Assembly (NCBI GenBank): GCA_020161315.1
Contig: JAIUOH010000001.1
Coordinates: forward strand, 101,620 to 144,665
DNA length: 43,046 nucleotides
Origin: Actinomycetota bacterium
GTDB lineage: Bacteria > Actinomycetota > Actinomycetes > Actinomycetales > Microbacteriaceae
Direction of reading: 5' to 3'
Numbering within the stretch: the stretch's first letter is position 1; the number at the start of each line of letters is the position of its first letter. Made by a program: the position numbers and the translations under genes. The notes under the pieces were generated by a model. That model ran no database searches. It had not been told where the DNA came from and saw only the letters and a list, made by a program, of their open reading frames with translations. Positions 23,773 to 32,927 of this stretch are shown piece by piece.

Positions 23773-24927
23773 ATGGATTTCACGCTGAACGAAGAGCAAG
23801 AAGCTCTCAGGGAGACGGTCGAGCAGCTGGTTTCGAAGCAGTATCGTACCACCGAGGATCGCCGCAGGGTCACTACGCAGACCCCAGGTTTCAACGAAGA
23901 GCTGTGGCAGCAGCTTGCCGAACTCGGCGCGTTCGGGCTGCCGTTCGCCGAAGAGATTGGCGGGGCAGGTGCGGGCCCTATCGAGGTCGGCATCGTGGCG
24001 GAGCAACTCGGTCGTGCGCTTGCGCCGGAACCGTTTGTTGAGACCGTCGTGCTTGCGGGCGGCCTCATCGCAGAACTTGGCACCGCCGAGCAGAAGGAAG
24101 GGCTGCTCGGCGGCATCATTGCCGGGGAGTTCCAAGTGGCGTTCGCGATGCACGCCCGCGGTAGCCGTTGGCAGGCCGCGGCGAGCGGCGTTGCCGCGCA
24201 GCAGATCGGAGGCGGCTGGTCGCTCAATGGGCTGAAGGAACCGGTGCGCGGGGGCGGGCAGGCGCAGACTCTGCTGGTCTCAGCGACTACTCCGTGGGGA
24301 TCCGGCGTCTTCCTGGTTGCTGCCGGTGCTGCCGGTATGGAGGCGCGGGACTATCGCACCCATGACGGAGGCCGAGCCGCCGGAGTAACGTTCGCGAACA
24401 CGAGCGCTGTGCTGCTGGGCGAGCCCGGCGTTGACGCCGCGCCCACGATCGCGCGGGTGTTCGATCGTGCTCGTCTCGCCTATGCGTTCGAGATGCTCGG
24501 TATTCTCGAGGTGGGCCTTGAAGACACCGTCGACTACCTGAAGACGCGCAAGCAGTTCGGTGTGCCGCTCAGCAGTTTTCAGGCATTGCAGCACCGTGCC
24601 GCCGAACTCTACGTGGCGCTGGAGGTGACTCGGAGCACGATTCTCTGGGCAGGCATGGTGCTCGAAGCCGAACTCGCGGGGGATGCTTCAGCCGACGGTG
24701 CTTCGGCGATCACTCACGCGTGCCTCCAGGCCAATCGTGCGGCGCGCCTCATTGGGCAGGATACGCTGCAGATGCACGGCGGGATCGGAATGACCGCCGA
24801 GTACAGTATCGGGCAGCGCCTCAGCCGCCTGACTGCGATCAAGCGCGCGATTGGAGATTCGAATGTGTTCAGGGAAAGGCTGCTGCTGCGTCTTGAAGAT
24901 TACGCGAGTGTGGATCCACTCGCATGA
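23773..24927 (+). CDS. Acyl-CoA dehydrogenase, FadE-type subunit 2
   Basis: About 384 residues, beginning MDFTLNEEQEALRETVEQLV at ATG 23773 with AGGAG ahead. The helical N-domain and the C-terminal QDTLQMHGGIGMTAEYSIGQRL are clear, but the usual final YEGTxEIQ segment is absent; the protein ends RLEDYASVDPLA. The middle domain is less conserved. It is expected to partner the preceding subunit. It ends with an ATGA overlap into the thioesterase gene, so the three are one operon. Confidence 0.9.
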   Translation: MDFTLNEEQEALRETVEQLVSKQYRTTEDRRRVTTQTPGFNEELWQQLAELGAFGLPFAEEIGGAGAGPIEVGIVAEQLGRALAPEPFVETVVLAGGLIAELGTAEQKEGLLGGIIAGEFQVAFAMHARGSRWQAAASGVAAQQIGGGWSLNGLKEPVRGGGQAQTLLVSATTPWGSGVFLVAAGAAGMEARDYRTHDGGRAAGVTFANTSAVLLGEPGVDAAPTIARVFDRARLAYAFEMLGILEVGLEDTVDYLKTRKQFGVPLSSFQALQHRAAELYVALEVTRSTILWAGMVLEAELAGDASADGASAITHACLQANRAARLIGQDTLQMHGGIGMTAEYSIGQRLSRLTAIKRAIGDSNVFRERLLLRLEDYASVDPLA

Positions 24928-25751
24928 GTAACCCGAGATCGCTCACCGAGTTGCTCTCCCTCGAGCGGCTCGGGGGCGAGGATCGGTTTCGACAGGGATC
25001 GTTGCCGAACACCGAGGGCCGAAGTTATGGTGGGCAACTGCTCGCCCAATCGGTCGTCGCTGCGCAGCAGACGAGCGACTCCGATCGCGCTGTGCACTCC
25101 CTACACGGCTACTTTCTGAGCCCTGGAAACCTCGAACGACCGCTCGAGTACAGAGTAGAGCGGTTGCGCGATGGCAGGTCGTTCTCATCGCGCAGAGTCG
25201 ATGCCTGGCAAGGCGATCGTCTCGTGTTCACGGCCACCGTTTCGTTTCATGTGCCGGAGCATGGCGTCGAACATCAGATTGATTTGCCCGCTGGGATTCC
25301 TGGTCCTGAGGAGCTCGCTGACCATAGCCCGTTTGCGGAGCCCGGCGATGGGCCGCCGAACTTTGAAAACATGATGGAGGCTCGCGAAGTACCCCCGGAG
25401 CTGTGGCCAGGCGATGATTCATTCCACGCAGCAGCCTGGCTGCGCATCCGAGAACCCCTTCGCGACGACCCGAGGCTGCACCAGGCTGCAGTCGCGTACT
25501 TGAGCGACGCGGTGCTGCAGTTTCCGGTGCTCTATTCGAACGGAGTCAGTTGGTCGACGCCTGATGCGGTGCTTGCGAGTCTCGATCACGGGCTCTGGTG
25601 GCACGGCGCCTGTCGCGCCGATGACTGGCTGCTGGTGACTCACCGGTCGCCGAATTCGCGCGGCGGCCGGGGTATTTCGATGGGATGTATCTACGATCGT
25701 GCGGGCAGAATGGTCGCGAGCAACGTGCAAGAGATGCTGCTTCGTCTCTGA
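24924..25751 (+). CDS. tesB: Acyl-CoA thioesterase II (TesB family)
   Basis: 275 residues of double hotdog fold. The N-terminal half has YGGQLLAQSVVAA near 34-46 and HSLHGYFLSPGN near 58. The C-terminal half ends with ASLDHGLWWHGACRADDWLLV, carrying the conserved Asp and the typical TesB C-terminal block. It hydrolyses acyl-CoA to free acid and CoA, perhaps to release dead-end thioesters and recycle CoA. It overlaps the previous gene by 4 nt and is the last gene of the dehydrogenase operon. Confidence 0.9.
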   Translation: MSNPRSLTELLSLERLGGEDRFRQGSLPNTEGRSYGGQLLAQSVVAAQQTSDSDRAVHSLHGYFLSPGNLERPLEYRVERLRDGRSFSSRRVDAWQGDRLVFTATVSFHVPEHGVEHQIDLPAGIPGPEELADHSPFAEPGDGPPNFENMMEAREVPPELWPGDDSFHAAAWLRIREPLRDDPRLHQAAVAYLSDAVLQFPVLYSNGVSWSTPDAVLASLDHGLWWHGACRADDWLLVTHRSPNSRGGRGISMGCIYDRAGRMVASNVQEMLLRL

Positions 25752-25761
25752 GGCGGCACTC

Positions 25762-25789
25762 GCACCGCCAACCGGTCGGCCGGTGGTGC
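25762..25789. terminator. Possible terminator hairpin between convergent genes
   Basis: GCACCGCC pairs with GGTGGTGC imperfectly, with an inner CCGG-TCGG-CCGG hairpin. It lies in the 41-bp gap between tesB (plus) and the TetR gene (minus). Confidence 0.35.
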
Positions 25790-25792
25790 CCG

Positions 25793-26458
25793 TTATGGTC
25801 TCCCGGGAGCGCTCGGCATCTCTGTCGAGCCGGGCAGTGTCGAGTGCGCTTCTGCCGCGCCGACGAGCCGTAGCGTTGACTCGACGAAAAGCTCAGCGAG
25901 TTCTGTCGGGTCGAGTTGTCCCTCTGGTTTGTACCAGAGCACGACGTACTCGATGCTCGTCAGGATGATCGACGCAACGACTGACGAATTCGACATGACG
26001 AAGGATCCCTCGTCGGTGCCTTGCTGAAGAATTTCCTTGAGGAGCGAGCGGTGCAGTTGCTGCCACTTGCTGACAGCTGTCAGCGCGTCGGGGCCGAGGC
26101 TGTTCTGCAGTGACATGTAGCCGAAGTTGATCTGCTCCTCGCTCTCCTCGACCTGGGAGCTGACGAATGTGCGAACAAAAGCCTTGAGTCTCTGAACGCC
26201 CGTCTTGCCCGAAGCATCGGCTGCGGCGAGGCGTTCGTAGCTTGTGCGATAGATCTCTTCTAAGGCGGAGGCGAGCAGATCCTTCTTCGATGGAAAATAC
26301 CAGTACAGGTTGCCCGGAGTCATGCCTGCTTCGTCCGCGATGCGAGTAACGGGGGTGCCGTCGTAACCATCGCGCTGAAACAGCATCATGGCGACTCGCA
26401 GGATCTCGACCTCTCGTGCTCTCGTGCTCGGATCCTGAGTCTTCTCGCGTGAGGGCAT
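25793..26458 (-). CDS. TetR-family regulator 1
   Basis: About 221 residues. The N-terminal HTH is typical (ILRVAMMLFQRDGYDGTPVTRIADEAGMTPGNLYWYFPSKKDLL), with a GNLYWYF recognition segment. The ligand domain is generic (resembling TetR_C regulators of fatty acid genes). ATG 26458 is chosen over the in-frame TTG 26464. It faces the thiolase gene across a 218-bp divergent gap and probably controls it; the gap shows no clear operator, though TACCCG ... CGGGGGTA at 26493-26526 is a weak dyad. Confidence 0.87.
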   Translation of the reverse strand: MPSREKTQDPSTRAREVEILRVAMMLFQRDGYDGTPVTRIADEAGMTPGNLYWYFPSKKDLLASALEEIYRTSYERLAAADASGKTGVQRLKAFVRTFVSSQVEESEEQINFGYMSLQNSLGPDALTAVSKWQQLHRSLLKEILQQGTDEGSFVMSNSSVVASIILTSIEYVVLWYKPEGQLDPTELAELFVESTLRLVGAAEAHSTLPGSTEMPSAPGRP

Positions 26459-26676
26459 AGGCAAAGTATAGGTCCGCCCCCACTGCGGCCCCGTACCCGG
26501 TTTTCAGCCTCACCCGAACGGGGGTATTGGACGGCCCGAGGCACGAGAGCCCTCGCGCGATAGAGCAAGCTGAAGTGAGCCCATGTGCTTGGGTCAAACG
26601 CGAACAGCGAAGCGGCTGGTTGCTCGGCTGCCTCGACGAATCGTTCGGTTCAACTTCGTTTTCAGAAAGAGATGCC

Positions 26677-27891
26677 ATGCCCGAAGCAGTGATCGTTTCT
26701 ACCGCCCGCTCGCCGATCGGCCGAGCATACAAGGGGGCTTTGCGTGAGATGCGCCCCGACGACCTCGCGGCAGCGATGGTGAGAGCCTCGCTCGACAGGG
26801 TGCCAGAGCTGAATTCCTCCGACATCGACGACCTGATGCTCGGCATTGGTTATCCGGCCGGTACAGGAGGCAACAACGTGGCTCGTGTGACTGCGGTGCT
26901 GAGCGGTTTGCCCACGGTGCCCGGTGTGACGGTGAGCCGCTTCTGTTCGTCGAGCCTGCAGACGACGCGCATGGCGTTCCATGCGATCAAGGTAGGCGAG
27001 GGCAATGCGTACCTCTCCGTCGGTGTCGAGAGCTGCTCATCCTACGGTCCCGATTTCGCAGACACCCCCGCAACGTTCAACCCGAAATTCGCGGAGGCGG
27101 TGGCACGTTCTGCTCGTCGTGCTGAAAACGGGGAAGCCTGGAGCGACCCCGAAGAGCAGGGTCTGCTGCCCGATGTCTACATCGATATGGGGCAGACTGC
27201 TGAGAACGTCGCTCAGACGCTCGGCATCAGTCGCGAAGAGCAAGACGCCTTCGCAGTGCGCAGCCAGAATCGGGCTGAGGCCGCGATCGCCGATGGCTTT
27301 TGGGCGAGCGATATCACCCCGCTCACGCTTCCCGACGGTACTGTGCTCGACCGCGATGAGAGCCCCAGGGCCGGTGCCACGGTCGAGAGTGCTGCGGCGC
27401 TGCAGCCGGTGTTCCGCGCGAATGGCACGGTGACGGCTGGTAACGCGTGCCCGCTGAGCGATGGCGCAGCAAGCCTTGTCATCATGTCGGATCGCAAGGC
27501 GAAAGAACTCGGGCTCACCCCGCTCGCGCGAATCGTTTCGACCGGTGTCTCTGCGCTCTCGCCGGAGTTCATGGGGCTCGGCCCGGTCGAAGCGTCAAAA
27601 CGTGCGCTTGCGAATGCCGGCCTGACCACTGCCGACATCGACCTCTTCGAAATCAACGAGGCGTTCGCCGCGCAGGCGATTCCCTCTGCCCGACAGCTCG
27701 ATATCGACGAGGACCGTATGAACATCTTTGGCGGTGCGATCGCTGTCGGCCACCCCTTCGGCATGACGGGCGCGCGAATCACGGGCACGCTGATCAATGC
27801 CCTGCAGCGCACCGACGGCCAATTTGGTCTCGAAACCATGTGCGTCGCGGGAGGCCAGGGAATGGCGCTGATCATCGAGCGGCTGAGTTGA
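26677..27891 (+). CDS. Thiolase (acetyl-CoA C-acyltransferase)
   Basis: 404 residues from ATG 26677 (AGAAAGAG ahead). The catalytic set is complete: nucleophile Cys90 in VSRFCSSSLQ, NEAFAAQA near 327, GGAIAVGHPFGMTGAR near 346 (catalytic His), and CVAGGQGMA (second Cys) near the end. It cleaves 3-oxoacyl-CoA with CoA, the last step of a beta-oxidation round. It is monocistronic and ends at a strong shared terminator. Confidence 0.93.
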   Translation: MPEAVIVSTARSPIGRAYKGALREMRPDDLAAAMVRASLDRVPELNSSDIDDLMLGIGYPAGTGGNNVARVTAVLSGLPTVPGVTVSRFCSSSLQTTRMAFHAIKVGEGNAYLSVGVESCSSYGPDFADTPATFNPKFAEAVARSARRAENGEAWSDPEEQGLLPDVYIDMGQTAENVAQTLGISREEQDAFAVRSQNRAEAAIADGFWASDITPLTLPDGTVLDRDESPRAGATVESAAALQPVFRANGTVTAGNACPLSDGAASLVIMSDRKAKELGLTPLARIVSTGVSALSPEFMGLGPVEASKRALANAGLTTADIDLFEINEAFAAQAIPSARQLDIDEDRMNIFGGAIAVGHPFGMTGARITGTLINALQRTDGQFGLETMCVAGGQGMALIIERLS

Positions 27892-27914
27892 TCAGGTAGC
27901 TCAACTTTCGCTAA

Positions 27915-27967
27915 CGGCACACAGGCTTGAGGCCCGGAGACGATCCGGGCCTCAAGCCTGTGTGCCG
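27915..27967. terminator. Perfect 24-bp terminator stem between convergent operons
   Basis: Arms 27915-27938 and 27944-27967 are fully complementary, beginning CGGCACACAGGCTTGAGG, with loop GACGA. It ends the thiolase gene and, on the other strand, the MBL-DUF35-aldolase operon. Confidence 0.8.
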
Positions 27968-27980
27968 CACAGAGCGTTGA

Positions 27981-29135
27981 CTAGGCCTCCGCAGCGTCGG
28001 GGGTGCCGAGCACGAGCGTGGCCGCCGACATGAAGCTGCCGCCGTTGCCCAGCACGACGGAGACATCGACACCGTCCACCTGCGCAGCGGCTTCGCCGCG
28101 CAGCTGACGCACCGACTCCTGAATCGCAAACATGCCGTACATGCCGGTGTGCGTGTAAGAGAGCCCGCCTCCGTTGGTATTGACTGGTAGTGAGCCGCCT
28201 GGTGCGGTGTTGCCGTCGGCGATGAACGAACCTGCCTCACCGCGACCCACGAAGCCCATGTCCTCCAGCCCGTAGATCGGCAAGTGGGCGAACGCATCGT
28301 AGATCATCACGTGATCGACGTCGGAATGGGTGATGCCGGCAGCGCGAAACGCCTGAGCGCTCGACTGCCTGAAGCCGCGCGAACTCGTGGCATCTGGCAT
28401 CTGCGAGATGAGCGGGGAGTCGACACCAGCGCCGGTACCGAGCACGTGCACCGGAGTGTGCTTCAGGTCGAGATCTTTCGCCCGCTCCGCCGAAGTGAGA
28501 ATGAGCGCGCCCCCGCCGTCGGTGACGAGGCAGCATTCGAATAGGTGCAGTGGGTAGTTGATCATGCGAGACGAGAGCACGTCGTCGACCGTGATCGGGT
28601 CCTTCATATAGGCGCGCGGGTTCATCGATGCCCACTGTCGCTGCACAACGGGCACAGTCGCCAACTGTTCTGGCGTGAGGCCGGTCTCTTTCATGTAACG
28701 CAGCAGGGGGATGGGGAACGACTGCACGTTATCGATCACGCCGTAGGGCAGCTCGAACTGGGCGAGTGCCGAGTACGGGTCGTAACTCCACTCGGGTTGG
28801 CCGGTGAACGACCGACCAGACTCGCCGTGCGTGATCAGCACTGTGGTGCAGTGGCCCGCGGCGATCGCGGCCGCAGCATGGCGCACCATGTAGAGGAAGC
28901 TCGTGCCGCCGATCGAGGTCGAGTCAACCCATGACGGATTGATACCGAGGGCGTCGGCGACTTCGAGCGGCCCGCCCGGCACCGCCACGGCGGCGATGCC
29001 ATCGATATCGTCTTTGGTCAGCCCTGCGTCGGCTAGCGCGTTGCGCGCCGCCTCGAGGTGCAGCATCATGTTCGAGTATTCAGGCAGCTTGCCCAGACGA
29101 TCGGTCTCAGCCGCGCCGATAATGACCGCGCTCAT
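27981..29135 (-). CDS. Thiolase-like protein of the Ltp2 (retro-aldolase) type
   Basis: 384 residues of thiolase fold, but the nucleophile Cys position is Gly (TSIGGTSF near 73-80), so it is not a true thiolase. It has features of Ltp2-type aldolases that act with a DUF35 partner in steroid side-chain breakdown: YDAFAHLPIYGLEDMGFVGRGE near 275-295 and NGGGLSYTHTGMYG near 325. The gene overlaps the upstream DUF35 gene (ATGA), the same pairing as Ltp2 with the DUF35 partner. The inferred role is retro-aldol cleavage of a 3-hydroxyacyl-CoA with a tertiary alcohol; the substrate is unknown. Confidence 0.85.
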   Translation of the reverse strand: MSAVIIGAAETDRLGKLPEYSNMMLHLEAARNALADAGLTKDDIDGIAAVAVPGGPLEVADALGINPSWVDSTSIGGTSFLYMVRHAAAAIAAGHCTTVLITHGESGRSFTGQPEWSYDPYSALAQFELPYGVIDNVQSFPIPLLRYMKETGLTPEQLATVPVVQRQWASMNPRAYMKDPITVDDVLSSRMINYPLHLFECCLVTDGGGALILTSAERAKDLDLKHTPVHVLGTGAGVDSPLISQMPDATSSRGFRQSSAQAFRAAGITHSDVDHVMIYDAFAHLPIYGLEDMGFVGRGEAGSFIADGNTAPGGSLPVNTNGGGLSYTHTGMYGMFAIQESVRQLRGEAAAQVDGVDVSVVLGNGGSFMSAATLVLGTPDAAEA

Positions 29136-29566
29136 GCTGCAGCCTCCTCGAACTGCGCTGCGGCCGGGGCGAACACCGGCACGGTGTGGTCGCCACGATT
29201 CTCGAAACGTACCTCGAGCGGCATGTCGAGGATCAGGTGTTCAGGTGTCTGTTCGATGTCGACGATGTTCGTGAGCATTCTTGGCCCCTCTTCTAGAGTG
29301 ACGATGGCGATTGAATAGGGTGCCTCGTAGCCGTAAACCGAGCGCATCGAGATGCTGTACGAATACAGCGTGGCGCGGCCCGAGGCGGTGAACCAGTCGG
29401 TGTTCTCGCTTCCGCAGTGGGGGCAGAGCGGACGGGGGTAGAAGTACGCTCTGTCGCAGTCGTCGCATCGCTGAATGCGCAGTTCTCCGCGCGCTGCGCC
29501 ATCCCAGAACTCCTGGGTCTCGGGGGTGGGTTTCGGAACCCACTTCGTTGTGTAGTCGTAGGACAT
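29132..29566 (-). CDS. DUF35 protein (zinc ribbon plus OB fold), aldolase partner
   Basis: 144 residues: an N-terminal helix (TPETQEFWDGAARGELRIQ), a rubredoxin-like zinc ribbon with CDDC (residues ~34-37) and CPHC (~48-51), then an OB-fold domain (GRATLYSYSISMR ... GPRMLTNIVDI). DUF35 proteins bind acyl-CoA and form complexes with thiolase-like enzymes. Its overlap with the thiolase-like gene supports an obligate pair. It is 56 bp after the MBL gene, in one operon. Confidence 0.9.
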   Translation of the reverse strand: MSYDYTTKWVPKPTPETQEFWDGAARGELRIQRCDDCDRAYFYPRPLCPHCGSENTDWFTASGRATLYSYSISMRSVYGYEAPYSIAIVTLEEGPRMLTNIVDIEQTPEHLILDMPLEVRFENRGDHTVPVFAPAAAQFEEAAA

Positions 29567-29622
29567 GGGTCTCCCTTCGGGAAGTGATTGGAATGCGGAA
29601 GGTTTGGGAGGCGCAAAGGGCG

Positions 29623-30489
29623 CTACTCGTGTTCCTGTACAACTTCGGCGGTGAGGCGGTGATAGGCGCTGCGCGCCTGTGGAGTCGCCTCACGGTCGGC
29701 ATCGAGCAGGTGACGAGCTATCCCGACGATCATCAGCGCCGCCGATGGCTGATGAAACTGTGTCACCGATGGGTAGATCTGCGCGACTAGTTGCATGGCG
29801 CTCAGCGCAGGGCTGGCGGCGATCGCAGAGCGCACCTGCTCGATTTTTCGGAGCCGTGCGGCGAGTAGGCGTTCCAGTGCACTGTGGGCATCGGCGATGA
29901 ACGTACCGTGCCCTGGCTGCCCGGCGATCCCGCGACCCTCGGTGAAGCTCAACAGTCGTTCGATCGACCGCAGGTACTCGCGAAAATCACCGAACACTCC
30001 GCTGGAATGACCACCCAGCAGGGTGTCGCCCGTCACGAGGTACTTGCCGTCGAGATCGATGCAGATCGAGTCGTCGCTGTGCCCGGGGGTGTGCAGCACC
30101 ACCCCTGACCCACCGTATTCGGCGAGGTTGGTGCCCTCGCCGATGAGAACGTCGGCGAACTGGCGCGACGCCCCGAGTACGGGTGAGGCGGTCGCGACAG
30201 CAAGCTCTCGGGCACCATCACTGTGATCTTCGTGGCCGTGCGTGAGAAGCACGCCAGTAACTGACCACCCCCGGGACTCGGCTTCCTGCTGCAAGAACTC
30301 GAGGTACTTCTTGTCGGCAACCCCGGGATCTACGACGACGCATCGATCATTAGATTCGGCGGCGAGCAACCAGGTGTTCGTGCCACCGTAAGTCCATTCA
30401 TCCGCGTTCGGGGCGCGCATCTGAACGATGCGCGGGGCGACCATTGCAGTAGTTGCCGGGCTTGTGGCGAGCGTGGGGGAATGCTCCAT
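29623..30489 (-). CDS. MBL-fold metallo-hydrolase
   Basis: About 288 residues from ATG 30489, with AAAGGGA ahead on the minus strand. The metal motif HGHEDHSDG near residue 80 (HxHxDH), HTPGHSDDS near 142, and a further GDTLLGGHS Asp fit a di-zinc hydrolase of the glyoxalase II/lactonase-like group with a C-terminal helical domain. It may act on a thioester or lactone intermediate of the pathway. It is first gene of the minus-strand operon and lies behind a TetR-type operator. Confidence 0.9.
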   Translation of the reverse strand: MEHSPTLATSPATTAMVAPRIVQMRAPNADEWTYGGTNTWLLAAESNDRCVVVDPGVADKKYLEFLQQEAESRGWSVTGVLLTHGHEDHSDGARELAVATASPVLGASRQFADVLIGEGTNLAEYGGSGVVLHTPGHSDDSICIDLDGKYLVTGDTLLGGHSSGVFGDFREYLRSIERLLSFTEGRGIAGQPGHGTFIADAHSALERLLAARLRKIEQVRSAIAASPALSAMQLVAQIYPSVTQFHQPSAALMIVGIARHLLDADREATPQARSAYHRLTAEVVQEHE

Positions 30490-30503
30490 CACCAATCCCT
30501 TTC

Positions 30504-30551
30504 TAGAATGTAATTCTAAAATAACTATCATGACGATATCGATTCGGTCAA
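30504..30551 (-). promoter_or_regulatory. Promoter and TetR-type operator of the MBL operon
   Basis: On the minus strand: -35 TTGACC (30546-30551), 16-bp spacer, -10 GATAGT (30524-30529), then the 15-bp palindrome TAGAAT-TAC-ATTCTA (30504-30518), just before the ribosome site. The same palindrome occurs in the same place after the MFS promoter at 31330-31387, so binding would block early transcription in both directions. Confidence 0.75.
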
Positions 30552-30623
30552 GCGGGTCGGCAGCTCGAGCGCGATGCGAGCGTCGGATCTGCTTAGATGG
30601 TGTTTCAAGCGAGGGGTGAAAAC

Positions 30624-31232
30624 ATGTCCGACCCAGCAGAGAAGCCGACGCGCCGCTGGCGTTCGACTGAGGCGACCCGGCAGGCGGTCCTCAACGCTGC
30701 CATCGAGGTGTTCGATAGGGACGGGTATTCCGAGGCGAGGATCGGCGAGATCGTCGAGCGATCCTCGGCGAGCGTCGGCAGTATCTACCATCACTTCGGG
30801 GGGAAAGCCGAGATCTTTGAGGTGCTCTGGGAGCGCTATAACGATGCGATGTGGCAGGCGGTGCGCGATGCCGTTTCGTCGGCTCGTGAGGCCGGAGAAA
30901 CCGACCCTATGGAAAACGCTCTCGTCGGCGCCCGGGCGTACCTGTCTTCTCTTACTGACCCCGAACACGCGAAGTTGGCTCGCATCATGGCTACCGGTGA
31001 TGCACCTCCGGAACTCTCGGAGCGCATGCAGAAAGAGCAGCGCAAATGGGTGCAGGGCAACGTGCATGCTCTGGGGTTCGGCCGCGGAGTTGACGCCCAG
31101 CTGCGCGCCTCGGTAGTGGTGGCGATGCTGGGTGAGGCCGAGATGACTTATGCGCGAGACCCTCGCGAGGGGTTGCTCGAGGAGCTCACCGCATCGATTG
31201 ACGACATGTTGCGGCGGTTGCTCACCAGGTAA
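30624..31232 (+). CDS. TetR-family regulator 2, likely controller of both flanking operons
   Basis: About 202 residues from ATG 30624 (GCGAGGGG ahead; an in-frame ATG at 30597 has no such site). The HTH is AVLNAAIEVFDRDGYSEARIGEIVERSSASVGSIYHHFGGKAEIFEVLW, with VGSIYHHF as recognition helix. It lies between two operons whose promoters share the operator TAGAATNTAATTCTA, making it the natural candidate repressor. The inducer is probably an acyl-CoA or free acid of the pathway; this is an inference. Confidence 0.9.
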   Translation: MSDPAEKPTRRWRSTEATRQAVLNAAIEVFDRDGYSEARIGEIVERSSASVGSIYHHFGGKAEIFEVLWERYNDAMWQAVRDAVSSAREAGETDPMENALVGARAYLSSLTDPEHAKLARIMATGDAPPELSERMQKEQRKWVQGNVHALGFGRGVDAQLRASVVVAMLGEAEMTYARDPREGLLEELTASIDDMLRRLLTR

Positions 31233-31329
31233 AAGTATGGCGCTGGCCGGCACCACTCGCGCATCCCCCAAACGGGCGAGCTGAGATCCAAGCGTTGCCT
31301 TGTGAAGGTGCCGTGACTCCCACGAGGTC

Positions 31330-31387
31330 TTGACAGTCGATTTAGTGCGCCATACCATCTAGAACACCGCTCTAGAATTTAATTCTA
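31330..31387 (+). promoter_or_regulatory. Promoter and TetR-type operator of the MFS operon
   Basis: -35 TTGACA (31330-31335), exactly 17 bp, -10 TACCAT (31353-31358), then the palindrome TAGAAT-TTA-ATTCTA (31373-31387). An extra half site TCTAGAA at 31359-31365 repeats the left arm 12 bp upstream. The near-consensus promoter with an operator right after the start point implies tight repression. Confidence 0.8.
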
Positions 31388-31452
31388 AAAACGGGACAAT
31401 GAAGTCATCGCGGCAGAGTGGCCGCCGAAAACTGAAAGGGGATAGTGAACAA

Positions 31453-32877
31453 ATGAGTGTTCAAGCTGCCGCCGAATCCGAGCGATCGACTGCGTGGCTC
31501 GTTGCGCGCATGGACCGCCTCCCGGTTCTGGGCACCCACATCGTTTGGGTAGTCCTCCTCACCGCCAACCTGACTATCGACTACTACGACAACGCGCTCT
31601 TCGCCTACGTGCTGCCGCAGATCATGGCAGACACCGGCATGGATCTCGCGCAGGTCGGTGTGATCAGCAGCGCATTCTTCGTGGGTATGATCTTCGGCGC
31701 GATTATCGGCGGACGGCTGGCAGACCGCTACGGCCGCCGCACAGTGATGGTGTTCGCCACTGCCGTCTACTCGATCGGTGCAATTGTCACCGCCATGGGC
31801 AGCGACTTCACCACGATGTTTCTCGCGCGGCTGTTCACCGGTATCGGCGTGCAGGCGGCGACCTCGGTGCTGCTGGTCTACATCGCCGAGATGTTCCCCG
31901 GCAAGATCCGCGGTCGCGTGGTTGCAATCGTGACCGCTGCCTTCGCTGTGGTCGCCCCTCTCGTCGGCTACCTGGCCATGGTGACGATCCCGAACGGTGG
32001 GCCTGGAACGTGGAGGATGCTCTTCTCTTGGGGTGGCTTCGGTCTCGTGCTGATTCCGTTCGTGCTGATGCTCATGCCCGAATCGGTTCGGTGGCAGGCT
32101 TCGCGAGGCAAGATCGATCAGGCATTCGCCCTGCTCGAGAAGCTCGAGGCTCGCGCGGTAGCGTCGGGCAAGCAGCTGGTCGAGGCGAAGCCGATGGCGG
32201 AGTCCAAGGTGCGCGAGTTGAGCCTGCGCGAGATTTTCCGCTCCCCGAGAATCATCCGCACGATCGTCGTGATCTCGCTCGCCTACTTCGGAACCACGCT
32301 CGGGCTCTACATGGTCTCGAACTATCAGATCTACGTGCTTATCGACGCACTGGGCTTTGACGAGACCAAGTCCTACTCTTGGGCTACTCTGTGGGGTGTC
32401 ATCGCGATCGCAGCACCCTTCCTCGCGCTGCTGGTGATGGATCGCTTCGAGCGCAGAACGCTGATCTTCATCACCTCTGTGCTCTCGGCCGTGCCGCTGA
32501 TCTTCTTCGGCATCTCGACCAGCGACTGGGTGATCTTCGTCGCCGGAGCCTTCTGGGGTGTCTTCGCTTCAGTTGTTGTTTCAGCGTTCTACGCATACAT
32601 TCCCGAGTCGATGCCCACCGAGGCTCGCGGCCTGGGTAGCGGCATCATGATCAGCGTCGGCCGCTCGGGTGGCGTTGTCGCCGGTGTGCTCGGCGCGGCG
32701 CTTTACTCGGGCGGCGGTCGAGCAACGCTGATGATCGTCTCAGCGATCGCGTATGTGCTCTTCACCGTCGTACTGCTCTTCCTCGGGCCGAGGACCACGG
32801 GCCGATCGCTCGAGAGCGTTGCCGCTGAGGAGATCGGGCTCAAGACCGAGGTCAACCAGGTCGTCGTTCCCGAGTGA
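31453..32877 (+). CDS. MFS transporter, metabolite:H+ symporter type
   Basis: About 474 residues with 12 predicted helices. The loop 2-3 motif GGRLADRYGRRTVMV is canonical, and the DY pair in the first helix (NLTIDYYDNALF) resembles aromatic acid/sugar acid importers. ATG 31453 is preferred; GAAAGGGG lies ~12 nt upstream and the upstream in-frame ATG (31399) falls right after the operator. It is first in the operon with SDR, dehydrogenase, ligase and hydratase, so it likely imports the carboxylic acid substrate. Confidence 0.9.
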   Translation: MSVQAAAESERSTAWLVARMDRLPVLGTHIVWVVLLTANLTIDYYDNALFAYVLPQIMADTGMDLAQVGVISSAFFVGMIFGAIIGGRLADRYGRRTVMVFATAVYSIGAIVTAMGSDFTTMFLARLFTGIGVQAATSVLLVYIAEMFPGKIRGRVVAIVTAAFAVVAPLVGYLAMVTIPNGGPGTWRMLFSWGGFGLVLIPFVLMLMPESVRWQASRGKIDQAFALLEKLEARAVASGKQLVEAKPMAESKVRELSLREIFRSPRIIRTIVVISLAYFGTTLGLYMVSNYQIYVLIDALGFDETKSYSWATLWGVIAIAAPFLALLVMDRFERRTLIFITSVLSAVPLIFFGISTSDWVIFVAGAFWGVFASVVVSAFYAYIPESMPTEARGLGSGIMISVGRSGGVVAGVLGAALYSGGGRATLMIVSAIAYVLFTVVLLFLGPRTTGRSLESVAAEEIGLKTEVNQVVVPE

Positions 32878-32927
32878 ACACACGCTTCACTCAACGCAAA
32901 CACCACATCACCTGAGAGGGAACCTTC

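Noticed and set aside
31235-31354. Mobile element between the TetR gene and MFS operon (TATGGCGC ends)
   Set aside because: Only 9-10 bp of terminal similarity and the right end is part of a good promoter spacer; too weak to call an element.
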